64,000 bases of DNA from Staphylococcus simulans (GTDB lineage Bacteria; Bacillota; Bacilli; Staphylococcales; Staphylococcaceae), in assembly GCF_002902285.1 (NCBI RefSeq), contig NZ_PPRU01000011.1, forward strand, positions 62,001 to 126,000. Direction: 5' to 3'. A program made the translations under genes and the position numbers. Positions 48,172 to 59,123 of this stretch are shown piece by piece (position 1 is the stretch's first letter; the number at the start of each line of letters is the position of its first letter). The notes under the pieces are model-generated. The model saw only the letters and a list, made by a program, of their open reading frames with translations, did not search any database and was not told the origin of the DNA.

Positions 48172-50862
48172 CTATTGTGCGGTTAATCGCTTTAATATTT
48201 TACTGAACTTTTGCAGATTACCGATTTGCTGATTGAATGCTTTTAACGTATGCATAAAGAAATGCTGATAATTACTTTTGATTAAGCGGTCATCAAAGGA
48301 AACAATGATGCCTTTATCATTTTCGTTTCGAATTAAACGCCCTAATCCTTGTCTGAAACGAATGACTGCATCAGGCAGCACATAGTCTTTAAACGTGGAG
48401 ACAAACTCTGAATCCATCAACCAGTATTTCGTATTGTTCTGATTCATAAACGGCAGTTTTGCAATCATGACACATTTAATGCCGTCACCTTGAAAATCAA
48501 AGCCTTCAAAGAATGTTCCTGTTCCTAATAAGATTGCTTTATCAAAGCTGTTGAATTGTTGCGCTATTTTATAGTTTTGACTATTGTTTTGCTGTGACAA
48601 GATAATGTAATCTTCAAAATCAGGTAAGTCATTTAATAATTCTTGAACATGATACATCATTTTGTAACTTGTAAAGAGCACTAAACATTTAGATTCAGTC
48701 ATATTTACATATTCAGTAATATAACTGACAATCGCGTGCTCATATTTTTCTACATCACGATAATGATAAGGCTCAACATCATTTGGAATAAAGATAGTTG
48801 CTTTATTTTGGTTATCAACTACATCGTCAATAATATACGTGTTGAATTCAGCATCTTGGTTAAACCACTTTTTATAAGCTTCAAAGGATCCATTAAAAGT
48901 TAACGTGCCTGAAATAAAAGTTAAGGCATTAAACTTGTCTAAAATTTGATGTGAAAGTATATCTTTCACCTTATAATCCTTCACATAAATCGTAATCGTT
49001 GATTTCTGTTCTAAATTTTTAATGGATAAAAAGCATGTGTGATCTGCTTTTAAACTTTGTTCAATCGCACGGAAGTGGTCATTGATGTACAGTAAATGTT
49101 TACGAATTGATTTGATAGTTTTATGACTCATGCCATTAAAGTATTCTAACGTTAAGTTCAATTTATGGATAATCTCATGGATATCTTTTAATATCGGCGC
49201 TTTATCAAATTGATTTACAAAATGAATCTTATGATTATCATCATCATGAATCGTAGAATCATGGATAATATCGAAGATTGTCGTAAATAATTGTTCATTC
49301 AATTCATGAATATCATTTACTGCGGTTTTAAGTCCAAAAACATCAATCGGTGGAATATCTAATCTTTCTAAGATACGTTTTTGTTCAAGACGATCTACTG
49401 CCTTTAATAGTTTTTCATTTTCAGTCTTACCGATTAAACCTAGTTGATATTTAATATCTGAATAGCTGAGTTCATTTGTGACTTGGTCTAATGCATAATC
49501 TGGTAAGCGATGTGCTTCATCGATAATACAGTCTTCAAACAATTGATAAATACTATTTTCTTGAGAAGCATGTATTAAATGCGCATGATTTGTTATACCA
49601 ATTTGGATATTTTGTGCATTACGTTTTAAGAAATTATAGTAATGAATATCATGACGGACCGGCACATAAGTTTCAGCTTTTTGCTCTAAATACATCTTTT
49701 GTCCGCCTTTAAGATTAAGCTCTTGAATGTCCCCTGTTTCTGTGTGGGTAATCCATATCAACAACTGCATTTTAAGTAAAGTTACATCGTAGTTTTGTGT
49801 TTCGTCTTTAAGGATTTGACTGATGAGTCCTAAAGAAATATATTCACGTTTACTTTTGATAATCGCCGCATTGATACGGTAACCAAGTACTTTTTCTAGT
49901 GTAGGTATTTCATGTTCTAATAACTGATTTTGCAATAACTTAGTATTTGTTGAAATCATGACATGTTGTTTAGTTTCAATATTATACATCAGTGCTGCAA
50001 TTAAATACGCAATAGATTTACCTGAACCTAAAGGTGCTTCAATCAATGCTTTATCATTATGCATGAGTTGATCTAAAATAATTTCTGTTAAATAAAGTTG
50101 CTTTGGTCGATATGTGAACCCCAAAGCGTCAATGACCTTTTTATAAAAGTCTTCAGTTGAACCTTCAAAATCAATGGAAGGTGCTTTGAAATCGACTTGT
50201 TTTCTGTAAATGATTTGTTCAAATTGAGCGTATTGATTATCTAATGGCTGATCGCCATGATGTCTAACCATTTCAAACAATACATCATGTAACTGATATT
50301 TTAAATCTTTGCTTAAGTAATAAAGTTGTTTCAATGTATCAGTCGGTAATGCGTTCAATACATTAAAAGCTTTAACCATTAATTTTGCTGTAGTAGCCGC
50401 ATCTTCATCAGCGCGATGAGCATTATTCAGTGGAATATTATGATTTTCTGCTAATTCACTCAGCTGATAGCTTTTATCCGTTGGAAATGCAATTTTAAAC
50501 AATTCTACAGTATCAATCGTTTTTCTTGGATGATAAGTAATATTACATTTTCTAAATGCATTTTTTAAGAAGTTCAAATCAAAAGAGACATTATGTGCAA
50601 CAAACACACAATCCTTCAAGACTTCATAAACTTCATCTGCAATTTCATGAAAGTATGGCGCTTGTGTTAACATAGCGTCTTCGATTGACGTGAGTGCCTG
50701 AATGAAAGGCGGAATTTCTAAGTCTGTCTTTATTAAAGAGTGGTATGAGCCGACAATTTCATAATTACGTACAAATGTAATACCGATTTGGATGATTTCA
50801 TCATAATCCTTCTGGTTACCTGTCGTTTCTAAATCTACCACTGCATAAGTAGTTTGACTCAC
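48172..50862 (-). CDS. dinG: DinG-type protein: 3'-5' exonuclease fused to XPD-like helicase core
   Basis: An 896-aa fusion. Residues 1-180 are a DnaQ-type exonuclease ([34 protein letters not shown]). From about 250 follow superfamily-2 helicase motifs: Walker [17 protein letters not shown] box IIDEAHRLP, and the C-terminal [12 protein letters not shown]. The stretch where Fe-S helicases have four cysteines has none ([12 protein letters not shown] in place of the usual Cys motif), in line with S. aureus DinG, reported to act as a nuclease rather than a helicase. It is 15 nt after birA in one transcript. Confidence 0.92.
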   Translation of the reverse strand: MSQTTYAVVDLETTGNQKDYDEIIQIGITFVRNYEIVGSYHSLIKTDLEIPPFIQALTSIEDAMLTQAPYFHEIADEVYEVLKDCVFVAHNVSFDLNFLKNAFRKCNITYHPRKTIDTVELFKIAFPTDKSYQLSELAENHNIPLNNAHRADEDAATTAKLMVKAFNVLNALPTDTLKQLYYLSKDLKYQLHDVLFEMVRHHGDQPLDNQYAQFEQIIYRKQVDFKAPSIDFEGSTEDFYKKVIDALGFTYRPKQLYLTEIILDQLMHNDKALIEAPLGSGKSIAYLIAALMYNIETKQHVMISTNTKLLQNQLLEHEIPTLEKVLGYRINAAIIKSKREYISLGLISQILKDETQNYDVTLLKMQLLIWITHTETGDIQELNLKGGQKMYLEQKAETYVPVRHDIHYYNFLKRNAQNIQIGITNHAHLIHASQENSIYQLFEDCIIDEAHRLPDYALDQVTNELSYSDIKYQLGLIGKTENEKLLKAVDRLEQKRILERLDIPPIDVFGLKTAVNDIHELNEQLFTTIFDIIHDSTIHDDDNHKIHFVNQFDKAPILKDIHEIIHKLNLTLEYFNGMSHKTIKSIRKHLLYINDHFRAIEQSLKADHTCFLSIKNLEQKSTITIYVKDYKVKDILSHQILDKFNALTFISGTLTFNGSFEAYKKWFNQDAEFNTYIIDDVVDNQNKATIFIPNDVEPYHYRDVEKYEHAIVSYITEYVNMTESKCLVLFTSYKMMYHVQELLNDLPDFEDYIILSQQNNSQNYKIAQQFNSFDKAILLGTGTFFEGFDFQGDGIKCVMIAKLPFMNQNNTKYWLMDSEFVSTFKDYVLPDAVIRFRQGLGRLIRNENDKGIIVSFDDRLIKSNYQHFFMHTLKAFNQQIGNLQKFSKILKRLTAQ

Positions 50863-50877
50863 ACGATCGCCTCCTTT

Positions 50878-51849
50878 CTATAAATCTATATCTGCACTCA
50901 TTAAACGGTGGTTTGTACCTGCTTCATCTACGACTAATAAGAAACCATCTTTATCGATATCTATCGCTTGACCACTGAATTGTTCATCATTTTCTGTGAA
51001 TTTCAATGTTCTATGCCAGATATTCGAGTGTGTTCTATATTCGTCTCTAATAGATTCAAATGGTACGGTTAAGAATTGAATATAACGTTTTTTCATATTT
51101 TTTAATAATGTATCTAAAAATGCATAACGGTCTACTTTTTGATCGGCATGTTCAAAAATGCTTGTGGCACGATGTGCAATCTCTTCTGGGAATTCGTCTG
51201 CATGTTGATTCATATTGATACCGATACCACATATAACAGCTTCTATACCATCACTGTTTGCGGACATTTCCGTTAAAAAACCACATACTTTTTTCGAACC
51301 GATATAAATATCATTCGGCCATTTGATTTCAACTTTATCGTTTGAAAATGGTTGGATAGATTCGCGAATTGCTAAAGCCATAAATAAATTAAATGTAGTG
51401 ATTAAAGAAAAAGGAACTTTAGGACGAAATACTGCACTCATCCATAGACCTTTCCCTTTTGCTGAGTCCCAAAAACGGTTGAAACGGCCACGCCCTTTCG
51501 TTTGTTCATTACTCAACACTAACATTGCGTTTTGATGGCCAACCATTTTTTGTTTCGCAGCAAGCTGTGTCGAATCAATCGTATCATAAACATAGACATC
51601 ATCGAAAAAACCTTGTGCATCCACAATTTGCTCTACAATTCCAGGATACCAAGTATCCGCAAGCTGTTCTAATTGATGGCCTCTATGATTAACAGAGTGA
51701 ATAACACACCCTTCTGCTTTTAATTGATCTATAATTTTTTTAACAGCAGTTCTCGAAATTTGTAACTGTTCTGCTATCATTTGACCAGATATATATTCTG
51801 GTTGATTATCATATAACATTTTAACGACATCTTGACTATATTTAGACAT
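50878..51849 (-). CDS. birA: biotin-[acetyl-CoA carboxylase] ligase and biotin repressor
   Basis: A 323-aa bifunctional BirA. An N-terminal winged helix-turn-helix (about 1-65; [21 protein letters not shown]) gives DNA binding; the ligase domain (about 80-270) has the biotinoyl-AMP loop [10 protein letters not shown] and GKGLWMS, and a C-terminal SH3-like cap (about 275-323) follows. It charges biotin carrier proteins and represses biotin genes when biotin is plentiful. It overlaps cca by 8 nt. Confidence 0.95.
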   Translation of the reverse strand: MSKYSQDVVKMLYDNQPEYISGQMIAEQLQISRTAVKKIIDQLKAEGCVIHSVNHRGHQLEQLADTWYPGIVEQIVDAQGFFDDVYVYDTIDSTQLAAKQKMVGHQNAMLVLSNEQTKGRGRFNRFWDSAKGKGLWMSAVFRPKVPFSLITTFNLFMALAIRESIQPFSNDKVEIKWPNDIYIGSKKVCGFLTEMSANSDGIEAVICGIGINMNQHADEFPEEIAHRATSIFEHADQKVDRYAFLDTLLKNMKKRYIQFLTVPFESIRDEYRTHSNIWHRTLKFTENDEQFSGQAIDIDKDGFLLVVDEAGTNHRLMSADIDL

Positions 51850-53041
51850 TTGCTTTCACCCATTTTATGATTTCACTTTGTTCATTTTGCAACTCATGAT
51901 TGATAATCGCGCATTCTATTTTTCTTAGTATATCTTTTAACCATGGGCCGCCTTTTCGATTTAATGTTTCTAATATGATTTTACCATTGATAGCGATATC
52001 ACTTCTTTTAGAAATCACTAATTCCTTGTCAATCTCTTTAATTGATTCTTGATTTATTATTAAAGGATGACCTAAATAAATCCTGTTTTCATTCAGTGTT
52101 TCATGCATCGACAATATATAAGATAATACAGGCAAGCCGTAGTCGTAAACTAAAAGACGCAATGCTTTTTTATCTGAAAGTGTTTCTAGCTTTTCAAAAA
52201 TACTACAATACATTTTTACCTTCTTTTTCATATCGTTACTAATTTTTAGTTTTGCTAAAGCACCGTCATTCTCCGGTTGTTTAAACATCATTACCGCAAG
52301 CATTAATTCTAATGAAATTGGTTCGCAAATATGAATGTGTGACATCTTATGATTTTTGAAAAATGGCACATAATCAAAGAAATTCAGTTCAAGTAATAAT
52401 GGATAAACGTGTGCGACATCTTTACCATTTAGTAGTTTCGTTAACTCCACTATGATTCTTTCGATGGACAAATAGGCAGTATCAGCCATACGGTTTTTCA
52501 TCGCGTTGTATGTGTCATCTTCTATGTCAAACCCTAATTGCGATTTAAAGCGTAAGCCTCGTAGTATGCGCAAAGCATCTTCAGTAAAACGCTCTTCTGC
52601 AGGCCCTACTGTAACAATTCGTTTTTGTTTAATATCTTCATATCCGCCGAAATAGTCTCTAATGGTAAAATCAGTATCCATCGCAATCGCATTCATTGTG
52701 AAGTCTCTACGCTCTACATCTTTATATAAATCACGTACAAAATAAACTTCATCTGGCCGTCTATGGTCTTTGTATTCACCTTCGGCACGATATGTGGTTA
52801 CTTCATAATTTTCATTTCGATAAACCACGTTAATCGTTCCATGTTCTTTACCAATTGGGATCGTATGATCAAATATGGATTCGATTTCATCGGGAGAAGC
52901 GCTAGTAGTAATATCAATATCGTGAATAGGACGGTTCATTAAATAATCACGGACCGATCCACCGATAAAATAGGCTTCAAATCCATTCTCTTGTATTTGG
53001 TTTAAAATAGGTGCAGCTTTTAAAAATAAGTCTTTATTCAT
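51842..53041 (-). CDS. cca: tRNA CCA-adding nucleotidyltransferase
   Basis: A 399-aa class II nucleotidyltransferase that adds or repairs the 3' CCA of tRNA. The catalytic motif [21 protein letters not shown] is at about 25-45 with the two Asp metal ligands, followed by [12 protein letters not shown] and the neck motif [12 protein letters not shown]. The C-terminal helical part binds the tRNA. Length is typical. It overlaps bshA upstream and birA downstream, each by 8 nt, so all three are probably translated as a coupled set. Confidence 0.95.
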   Translation of the reverse strand: MNKDLFLKAAPILNQIQENGFEAYFIGGSVRDYLMNRPIHDIDITTSASPDEIESIFDHTIPIGKEHGTINVVYRNENYEVTTYRAEGEYKDHRRPDEVYFVRDLYKDVERRDFTMNAIAMDTDFTIRDYFGGYEDIKQKRIVTVGPAEERFTEDALRILRGLRFKSQLGFDIEDDTYNAMKNRMADTAYLSIERIIVELTKLLNGKDVAHVYPLLLELNFFDYVPFFKNHKMSHIHICEPISLELMLAVMMFKQPENDGALAKLKISNDMKKKVKMYCSIFEKLETLSDKKALRLLVYDYGLPVLSYILSMHETLNENRIYLGHPLIINQESIKEIDKELVISKRSDIAINGKIILETLNRKGGPWLKDILRKIECAIINHELQNEQSEIIKWVKANV

Positions 53042-54164
53042 GATTTTCCTCTAACATTTGGTTGTAATAATATTCATATTGATCTGCGATTAACTCAGAG
53101 TTGAAACGTTCTGTCACATCTTTCAGCATTTGTTCGCGAACACGTTGATACAACGTATCATCCGTTAATAACTTAATCGCATATTCACTCGCTTTATCGC
53201 TATCTCCAATATCAACAATAAAGCCTGTTTCTTCATGTTTAATCACTTCTTTAATACCGCCCGCCGTTGAACCGATGGGTACAACACCTGTTTTCATCGC
53301 TTCTAATAAAGTTAAACCAAAACTTTCCTTTTCACTTAACAAGAGTACTAAATCAGACATTTGATAAAATTGATTTACAAATTCTTGTTTTCCTAAAAAC
53401 ATGACATCATCTTCAATATCTAGTTCACGTACTAAACGTTTCATTTCCATTAACTCTGGTCCATCACCTAGTAATAGTAATTTCGATGGTATTTGATCAT
53501 GCACTTTTTTGAAAGTCTCAATAATCGTATCAATACGTTTGACTTGTCTAAAGTTCGAAACATGAATCAATACTTTCTCATCAGGTTTGATACCATAAAC
53601 TTTTTTCAATGCATCATTTCGTTTTGTCGGAAAATCAATTTCTCTGACAAAGTTATAAATCGGTATGATTTCTTTATCAGTACCGATGATTTCTTGCGTT
53701 TGATGTGCTAATGATTTACTTACACTTGTTACAACGTCACTATTTTCAATACCAAATTTAATCGCATCTTTAAGAGAATGATCAAAACCAAGCACTGTAA
53801 TATCTGTACCATGCAAAGTCGTCATGATTTTGACGTCTTTGCCAGACATTTGACGTCCTAATATGCCGCAAATCGCATGAGGCACTGCATAATGCATATG
53901 TAGGATATCTAAATCATATTCACGAATTACAGATGCGATTTTTGTACTTAAACTGATATCATAAGGTGGATATTGAAAAACTGCATATTGGTTTACTTCT
54001 ACTTGGTGGAAAGTAATATTTGGAAGTGGTTTTCTAATACGAAACGGTAAGTTTGAAGTGATAAAGTGGACATCATGCCCTCTTTCAGCAAGTGTTATCC
54101 CAAGTTCAGTTGCGATAATACCTGAACCTCCCATAGAAGGATAACATGTAATTCCTATCTTCAT
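53034..54164 (-). CDS. bshA: bacillithiol glycosyltransferase BshA
   Basis: A 376-aa GT4 glycosyltransferase that joins N-acetylglucosamine from UDP-GlcNAc to L-malate, the first step of bacillithiol synthesis. [19 protein letters not shown] at the start, [18 protein letters not shown] and the nucleotide-sugar motif [17 protein letters not shown] are diagnostic for BshA. Bacillithiol is the low-molecular-weight thiol used by BrxA, encoded at 29983-30417. The B. subtilis neighbour bshB1 is not adjacent here. It overlaps cca by 8 nt. Confidence 0.93.
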   Translation of the reverse strand: MKIGITCYPSMGGSGIIATELGITLAERGHDVHFITSNLPFRIRKPLPNITFHQVEVNQYAVFQYPPYDISLSTKIASVIREYDLDILHMHYAVPHAICGILGRQMSGKDVKIMTTLHGTDITVLGFDHSLKDAIKFGIENSDVVTSVSKSLAHQTQEIIGTDKEIIPIYNFVREIDFPTKRNDALKKVYGIKPDEKVLIHVSNFRQVKRIDTIIETFKKVHDQIPSKLLLLGDGPELMEMKRLVRELDIEDDVMFLGKQEFVNQFYQMSDLVLLLSEKESFGLTLLEAMKTGVVPIGSTAGGIKEVIKHEETGFIVDIGDSDKASEYAIKLLTDDTLYQRVREQMLKDVTERFNSELIADQYEYYYNQMLEENHE

Positions 54165-54199
54165 TTCAAACCGACTCTCCTTTATCTCTCTAAATAGTT

Positions 54200-54517
54200 T
54201 TATTTACGTTCAAAACGATCTTTATCTCGTGTATTAAATTTATGCATTGTTTCATCAAAACTTTCGGTCATATCGATATCTAAAGAATTTGCGATACACA
54301 ATAAAACGAACAGGTTGTCTCCGAGTTCAGCTTTAATCGTATTTTCCTCTTCAGTATCTTTCTTTTTCTTTTCTCCATATACATGGTTGATTTCTCTAGC
54401 AAGCTCCCCGACTTCTTCTGTTAAACGTGCTAAATTCGCAAGGGGTGAGAAATAACCAGCTTTAAATTGGCCGATATATGCATCGACTTCTTTTTGCATT
54501 TCTGACATAGTTTTCAT
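54200..54517 (-). CDS. MazG-like nucleotide pyrophosphohydrolase (YpjD)
   Basis: A 105-aa all-helical MazG-type protein. The acidic metal-binding motif E-E-V-G-E-L-A-R-E-I-N and the later E-L-G-D-N-L-F-V-L match the E-x2-E plus E-x2-D pattern of house-cleaning nucleotide pyrophosphatases; the exact nucleotide is unknown. The start is ATG at 54517, nine bases after AAGGAG; an ATG at 54526 would abut that site. It lies 35 nt upstream of bshA and probably begins the bshA-cca-birA-dinG transcript. Confidence 0.85.
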   Translation of the reverse strand: MKTMSEMQKEVDAYIGQFKAGYFSPLANLARLTEEVGELAREINHVYGEKKKKDTEEENTIKAELGDNLFVLLCIANSLDIDMTESFDETMHKFNTRDKDRFERK

Positions 54518-54596
54518 GCATTTCATCTCCTTACATCTTAACTCCTAGTATATCTTATATTTTTTTATTATGCATTTTAAGTGCAATCTCAACAAA

Positions 54597-54627
54597 ATAA
54601 AAAACCTTGCTGCGAGAGCAAGGTTTC
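54597..54627 (-). terminator. terminator of the aro-ypiA-ypjA-protease unit
   Basis: Perfect 9-bp stem (54603-54611 with 54617-54625), 5-nt loop and a T-run on the minus strand, 17 nt after the protease stop. Confidence 0.92.
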
Positions 54628-54641
54628 ATTACTTTATTAAA

Positions 54642-55337
54642 TTAATCGCTTGAGCGTGCAATTAAGATAAATCTTAATAATTCTGCAACTGCAACAGCTG
54701 TTGAAGCTACATATGTCATTGCTGCAGCACTCAATACTTTGCGTGCATGTTTATATTCTTTGTCATTAACGATATGCAATGATTTGATATTATTCATCGC
54801 ACGTTTACTTGCATCAAATTCTACAGGTAATGTGATGATTGAGAACAACACTGCAAATGCCATTAAGAAAATCCCAATCCATAACGCTGTAGAACCGATT
54901 GCCATTTGCATCGAAGTTAATACGATACCTGCCATAATTAAAATGTATGACAAGCTGCTACCGATATTAGCTAATGGGAACAATGCGTGTCTGAATCTCA
55001 AGTAGAAATAACCTTGAGCGTCTTGAATCGCATGCCCTACTTCGTGTGCCGCAATCGCTGTTGCAGCAACACTTGGACGATTGTAGTTCGCAGGAGATAA
55101 ACGAATTACTTTTTTAGTCGGGTCATAGTGGTCTGATAAGAAACCTTGACCTTCTAGTACTTCAACATCATTGATACCATTGGCGTGTAATATTTCTTCA
55201 GCCACTTCTCGTCCAGTTTTACCACTTGTCGATCTGACTTGTGAATATTTTTCGTAGTTAGATTTAACTTTATGTTGTGCCCAAAGCGGCAAAATCATTA
55301 ATATTGCAAAATAAATTATCATACTTACTAAAGACAA
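54642..55337 (-). CDS. YugP-type membrane zinc metallopeptidase
   Basis: About 231 aa with an N-terminal membrane segment (about 1-20), the zincin motif H-E-V-G-H in AAHEVGHAIQDA, two or three further membrane segments (about 118-168 and a hydrophobic C-terminus) and the family block LPVEFDASKRAM, which may supply the third ligand. Function unknown; B. subtilis YugP belongs to the same family. The start is uncertain: TTG at 55337 lies eight bases after AAAGGAG, while GTG at 55346 overlaps that site. It is the last gene before a terminator. Confidence 0.85.
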   Translation of the reverse strand: MSLVSMIIYFAILMILPLWAQHKVKSNYEKYSQVRSTSGKTGREVAEEILHANGINDVEVLEGQGFLSDHYDPTKKVIRLSPANYNRPSVAATAIAAHEVGHAIQDAQGYFYLRFRHALFPLANIGSSLSYILIMAGIVLTSMQMAIGSTALWIGIFLMAFAVLFSIITLPVEFDASKRAMNNIKSLHIVNDKEYKHARKVLSAAAMTYVASTAVAVAELLRFILIARSSD

Positions 55338-55363
55338 AATGCTCACTCCTTTATAACATTATT

Positions 55364-55978
55364 TTACTGAGAACGTAAACTTTGGTCAATTAATTTGCGT
55401 CGTATCAAAGGTTTTAAATAAAAATATAAAATGATGCATAGCGTACTTAATATAAACGCAATATATGCAACAAGTTCTAAATGCGTATCGATAAACGGAT
55501 AGTATGGAAACTGCATAAAGACATAGTCTATTAAGTCATTATGGAATATCCAAATAATCGCAATGAGACCTGCACCTAAAGTGATTTTGAAGCGTGGATA
55601 AAATAATATGGCCTCAAATGCCATGATGCCATGTGACACTAATAACATCATCCCGCTGATTGTAATTTCATCGTATTGATAAAATAAAATCAAATTCATG
55701 ATAACAGCCCATACACCATACTTGATGAGCGTCATAAATGCTAATGCTTCTATGATAGAACACTGTTTATTCAACAAGAACAACAAAATGGCAATACACA
55801 AAAAGAGTGAAGCTGTGGGACTATCTGGAATAAATACCCAATAATACCATGCAGCTTCTTTTAACTGACTGCCATACCATATGTAACCGTAAATTGTACC
55901 TAAAATATTACAAACTAAAACTAATAAAAGAAATGGGCGTGCATATAACGCCCATCTCCACCACTGCAAGATACTCAT
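55364..55978 (-). CDS. DUF1405 membrane protein (YpjA family)
   Basis: A 204-aa polytopic membrane protein with about six or seven hydrophobic segments, matching DUF1405/YpjA. Conserved stretches include NILGTIYGYIWYG, WVFIPDSPTASL and ALAFMTLIKYGVWAV. Function unknown. The start is ATG at 55978, nine bases after AAAGGA; an ATG at 55987 is too close to that site. It is 5 nt after ypiB and before the YugP-type gene. Confidence 0.83.
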   Translation of the reverse strand: MSILQWWRWALYARPFLLLVLVCNILGTIYGYIWYGSQLKEAAWYYWVFIPDSPTASLFLCIAILLFLLNKQCSIIEALAFMTLIKYGVWAVIMNLILFYQYDEITISGMMLLVSHGIMAFEAILFYPRFKITLGAGLIAIIWIFHNDLIDYVFMQFPYYPFIDTHLELVAYIAFILSTLCIILYFYLKPLIRRKLIDQSLRSQ

Positions 55979-55983
55979 CGCTT

Positions 55984-56541
55984 TCATTCCTTTGTTGGGA
56001 AATTATAAGATTTCGCTTTAATCGTATTTAATAAGTGAGACAGTCGATAGAAGTATTCAGGATCATTGATTTGCAAGCTTAAATCTATTGTATTTTGTAG
56101 ACGGTGAATCAATGATAATTCAGCTTGCGGTGTCGTTGTGACCGCATGCAGATCACTCAAATGAGACGTATATTCTGGTGAAGTTAACAATTGTGCTAAT
56201 AAAATTTCATCAATACGTATATCTCTTTTAGGGATATGAATTTTGATATCCAACACAGGCTTATCGTATGCGATAAGACGGAAGATTTCATTGGTATTAT
56301 GATACTGCTTCTGATCAAGCGTCAGTTTAATTCCAATACTTGAGGTTTCATTCACCGCAAGTTCAAGTGTATTACGATGTGATAATGGTTCATCTACAAA
56401 ATATACGCTCTCTAAACGCTGAATATCAGACTTGATTAAATTCAATACCCATACGCTGATTCTAGATTTAAATTCATATTGAAAGAGTAAATAATCAATC
56501 AAGTTTTTCTTCTGCAGATTTAAACTTTCATAATCTCTCAT
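55984..56541 (-). CDS. YpiB family protein (UPF0302)
   Basis: A 185-aa soluble protein. The N-terminal KKNLIDYLLFQYEFKSRISVWVLNLI and the second half with the IDLSLQINDPEYFYRLSHLLN stretch match the YpiB/UPF0302 family. Function unknown; in Bacillus it lies near the aro, ypiA and menaquinone genes, as here. The C-terminal half resembles an IDEAL-type short domain followed by a helical tail, but I cannot confirm that. It lies 17 nt after the TPR gene. Confidence 0.8.
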   Translation of the reverse strand: MRDYESLNLQKKNLIDYLLFQYEFKSRISVWVLNLIKSDIQRLESVYFVDEPLSHRNTLELAVNETSSIGIKLTLDQKQYHNTNEIFRLIAYDKPVLDIKIHIPKRDIRIDEILLAQLLTSPEYTSHLSDLHAVTTTPQAELSLIHRLQNTIDLSLQINDPEYFYRLSHLLNTIKAKSYNFPTKE

Positions 56542-56558
56542 TAAAATTCACCAACACC

Positions 56559-57806
56559 TTAATCGTATTGCAGTCGTTCAGCTTCTTGTTGCCATTCATC
56601 ATTGTTTGGATCAAGTTCTAATAATTTAGGTAATAATTGTTTAGCTTGTGCAATTTGTCCTGTTTCAATTAAGAAGAAGTAATAATCTCCTAAGAAATCA
56701 GGATTATTTTCAAATGTAGGATGAGCGAGATCGAAGAAATGCTGCGCTTCTTTATCACGTTCTTCTGCTCCTAACGCATAAGCTAAGTTCCACATAAAGC
56801 GAGGATCTAAATCGTCTTCGCTCGCATATTGTAAGAGCGCGATAATCGATTCATTATCTTCTTTAGTACGATAATAGCTGCTAAGTTCAATTAAAGGTTC
56901 TTGATAAGCGTTATCTACTTCTAATGCGTTAAGTAAGAGTTTTACCCCTTTTTCAGCATCTCCTTGATCTAATTCGAGTTTACCTGTTGATAACATTAGC
57001 TCTTTGTAGAAAACATTAAGTCGTAAACCTTCGTGACCGACTTCAATGGCTGACTTATAATCTCTTTGATGTAAATAAAGCTGTTGGAGATAAAAATAGC
57101 CTTGAATGTAATCAGGGTCTTTTTCCATTAATGTGCTCATAATTTTAATGGCTTCTTGAACTAATTCATTTTTTTCATATGCTAATGCTTTCTTCATATA
57201 GTCTTCTGGGGTCATGTCTTGCTCATGAATGTCGTCATATAATTTAATTGCGTCGTCATAGTTACCGCTTTGTAAAGCACTATCTGCAAGTCGCGCATAC
57301 AAGTTGACCCCGTTTACCATATATTCACCAGTTTCTAGAACTGTTTCATATTCTGCAGACGCACGTAAATATTGCCCATCGAAGTACATCAATTCAGCAA
57401 GAGCGAAATGCAGAACGGGATCATTCGGTTCTAACTCAATCGCTTCTTGAACTTTATCAATGGCTACTTCAAGCATATTAATTTGTTGATATAAATCTGC
57501 TTCTAACATTAAACGTTCTGTAGTCAGGTCTGCTTGGCTCAAATATTCTAAAGCTTCATCTGTCTTATCCTCAGAAATCAATCCATCAATGAAATAAATC
57601 AATAATTCTGGTTCGTTTGGATATTTATTATATAAGGCTCTAAATACTTCTAAACCTTGAGGAGTTAAACCATAGTTATAGAGTGTTTCTCCTAACATGA
57701 ATAATGTATCGTCATCAGCTGTTGAAATTGCTTGCTCAACTCTGCTGTCTAAGTTATCTATTTTTTGCAGATGAATATCATCAATTAATTTTTGTGTATC
57801 TTCCAT
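56559..57806 (-). CDS. tetratricopeptide-repeat protein YpiA
   Basis: A 415-aa all-helical, acidic protein made almost entirely of TPR-like repeats (for example residues about 60-95, 120-150, 190-260 and 340-400), with repeat marks such as A-x2-Y/F-x2-A and PNDPVLHFALAELMYFDGQY. No enzyme motif is seen, so it is likely a scaffold. Its conserved place after aroA in Bacillales suggests coexpression more than a shared pathway. ATG at 57806 follows AAAGGAT; it starts 9 nt after aroA. Confidence 0.85.
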   Translation of the reverse strand: MEDTQKLIDDIHLQKIDNLDSRVEQAISTADDDTLFMLGETLYNYGLTPQGLEVFRALYNKYPNEPELLIYFIDGLISEDKTDEALEYLSQADLTTERLMLEADLYQQINMLEVAIDKVQEAIELEPNDPVLHFALAELMYFDGQYLRASAEYETVLETGEYMVNGVNLYARLADSALQSGNYDDAIKLYDDIHEQDMTPEDYMKKALAYEKNELVQEAIKIMSTLMEKDPDYIQGYFYLQQLYLHQRDYKSAIEVGHEGLRLNVFYKELMLSTGKLELDQGDAEKGVKLLLNALEVDNAYQEPLIELSSYYRTKEDNESIIALLQYASEDDLDPRFMWNLAYALGAEERDKEAQHFFDLAHPTFENNPDFLGDYYFFLIETGQIAQAKQLLPKLLELDPNNDEWQQEAERLQYD

Positions 57807-57815
57807 ACTTTCAAA

Positions 57816-59114
57816 TTATCCTTTCTGTGCTATCGATTTAAGTAAAGGTAAGAATTCTGGGAATGAAGTGTTGACTGAATCGAATCGTTTGATGTGAAGC
57901 GGTTCAGTTCCTAATAGTGACGCAATTGCCAAGGTCATTCCAATGCGATGATCAGTGTAAGAACTTACCTCTGCTGCATGTTCGAATGTAGATGGATGAA
58001 TCACAAAACCATCATTGGTTGGATGAACTTCAAAGCCGAGTAAGCCGAGTTCATCTGAAGTTGTTTCAATTCGATTCGTTTCTTTGTATTTTAACTCTTC
58101 TGCATCTTTAATCACGCTTGAACCTTGTGCTTGTGTACATAACAAAGCAACGATTGGAATTTCATCGATTGCGCGTGTAATTAATTCGCCTGATATGTCG
58201 AGTGGTTTTAAATCGGGTGTGTATTTGATGCGTAAAGAAGCTGTAGGTTCCGCCCCTTCTGTCACATTGAAAATTTCAATGTTCGCATTCATTTTCTGTA
58301 CTATATCTATAATACCAGAACGTGTCTCATTCATTCCTACATTATGAATTGTAATATCGCTGTCTGGTGTAATTAATGCTGCAACAATAAAGAAAGCAGC
58401 TGATGAAATATCACCCGGTACTTTAAAATCTCTTGCTTGAATAGAATCAATCGCACGTGGTGTCGTTTCGATTGTCATACCATCAGTTTTAATCGGTATT
58501 TGATAATGTGCAAACATGGTTTCCGTGTGGTTGCGTGTAATACCTATCTCGTGGATTATAGAAGACGCATCAGAAAATAAGCTCGCAAATAGAATGGCAC
58601 TTTTACCTTGTGCACTTGCTACTGGCATTTTATAATCGATGCCTTTAATTTGTCCTTTATTGATTATTAAAGGTGTATAATTGCCATCAATACCGCGAAT
58701 TGCAGCGCCCATCTCAGTTAAAGGATCAATGACTCTGTTCATAGGTCGTTTGCCGATAGATTCGTCACCAGATAATACAGAATCAATTCCTAATCCACTA
58801 AGTAATCCAGCCATGATACGTGTCGTCGTACCTGAATTACCCGTATACAAAGTTTGATGCGGTGTAACGAATTTTTGATAACCTGGAGAATTTACAATTA
58901 CTTTATCATCTTCAACTTTAAACTCAACACCAAGTTGGCGAAATATTTGAATTGTACGTAGGCAGTCTTCTGCCAATAAAGGTTTATAAATAGTTGATTG
59001 TCCTTCTGCTAATGAACTTAACATAATCGCACGGTGTGTCATAGATTTATCACCAGGTACTTCTATTTCACCGCGTAAAGGACCTTGAACATTGATTTCT
59101 TCAGTTTTACTCAT
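57816..59114 (-). CDS. aroA: EPSP synthase (3-phosphoshikimate 1-carboxyvinyltransferase)
   Basis: A 432-aa enzyme joining phosphoenolpyruvate to shikimate-3-phosphate. [14 protein letters not shown] near the N-terminus, [16 protein letters not shown] (the PEP loop, with Gly kept and the T-T-T of the less glyphosate-sensitive class II) and KETNRI and [12 protein letters not shown] near the end are typical. The start is ATG at 59114, matching the S. aureus length; a GTG at 59123 is a weaker choice. Last step before chorismate synthase, in an aroC-aroB-aroA transcript. Confidence 0.95.
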   Translation of the reverse strand: MSKTEEINVQGPLRGEIEVPGDKSMTHRAIMLSSLAEGQSTIYKPLLAEDCLRTIQIFRQLGVEFKVEDDKVIVNSPGYQKFVTPHQTLYTGNSGTTTRIMAGLLSGLGIDSVLSGDESIGKRPMNRVIDPLTEMGAAIRGIDGNYTPLIINKGQIKGIDYKMPVASAQGKSAILFASLFSDASSIIHEIGITRNHTETMFAHYQIPIKTDGMTIETTPRAIDSIQARDFKVPGDISSAAFFIVAALITPDSDITIHNVGMNETRSGIIDIVQKMNANIEIFNVTEGAEPTASLRIKYTPDLKPLDISGELITRAIDEIPIVALLCTQAQGSSVIKDAEELKYKETNRIETTSDELGLLGFEVHPTNDGFVIHPSTFEHAAEVSSYTDHRIGMTLAIASLLGTEPLHIKRFDSVNTSFPEFLPLLKSIAQKG

Positions 59115-59123
59115 TAGTTTCAC

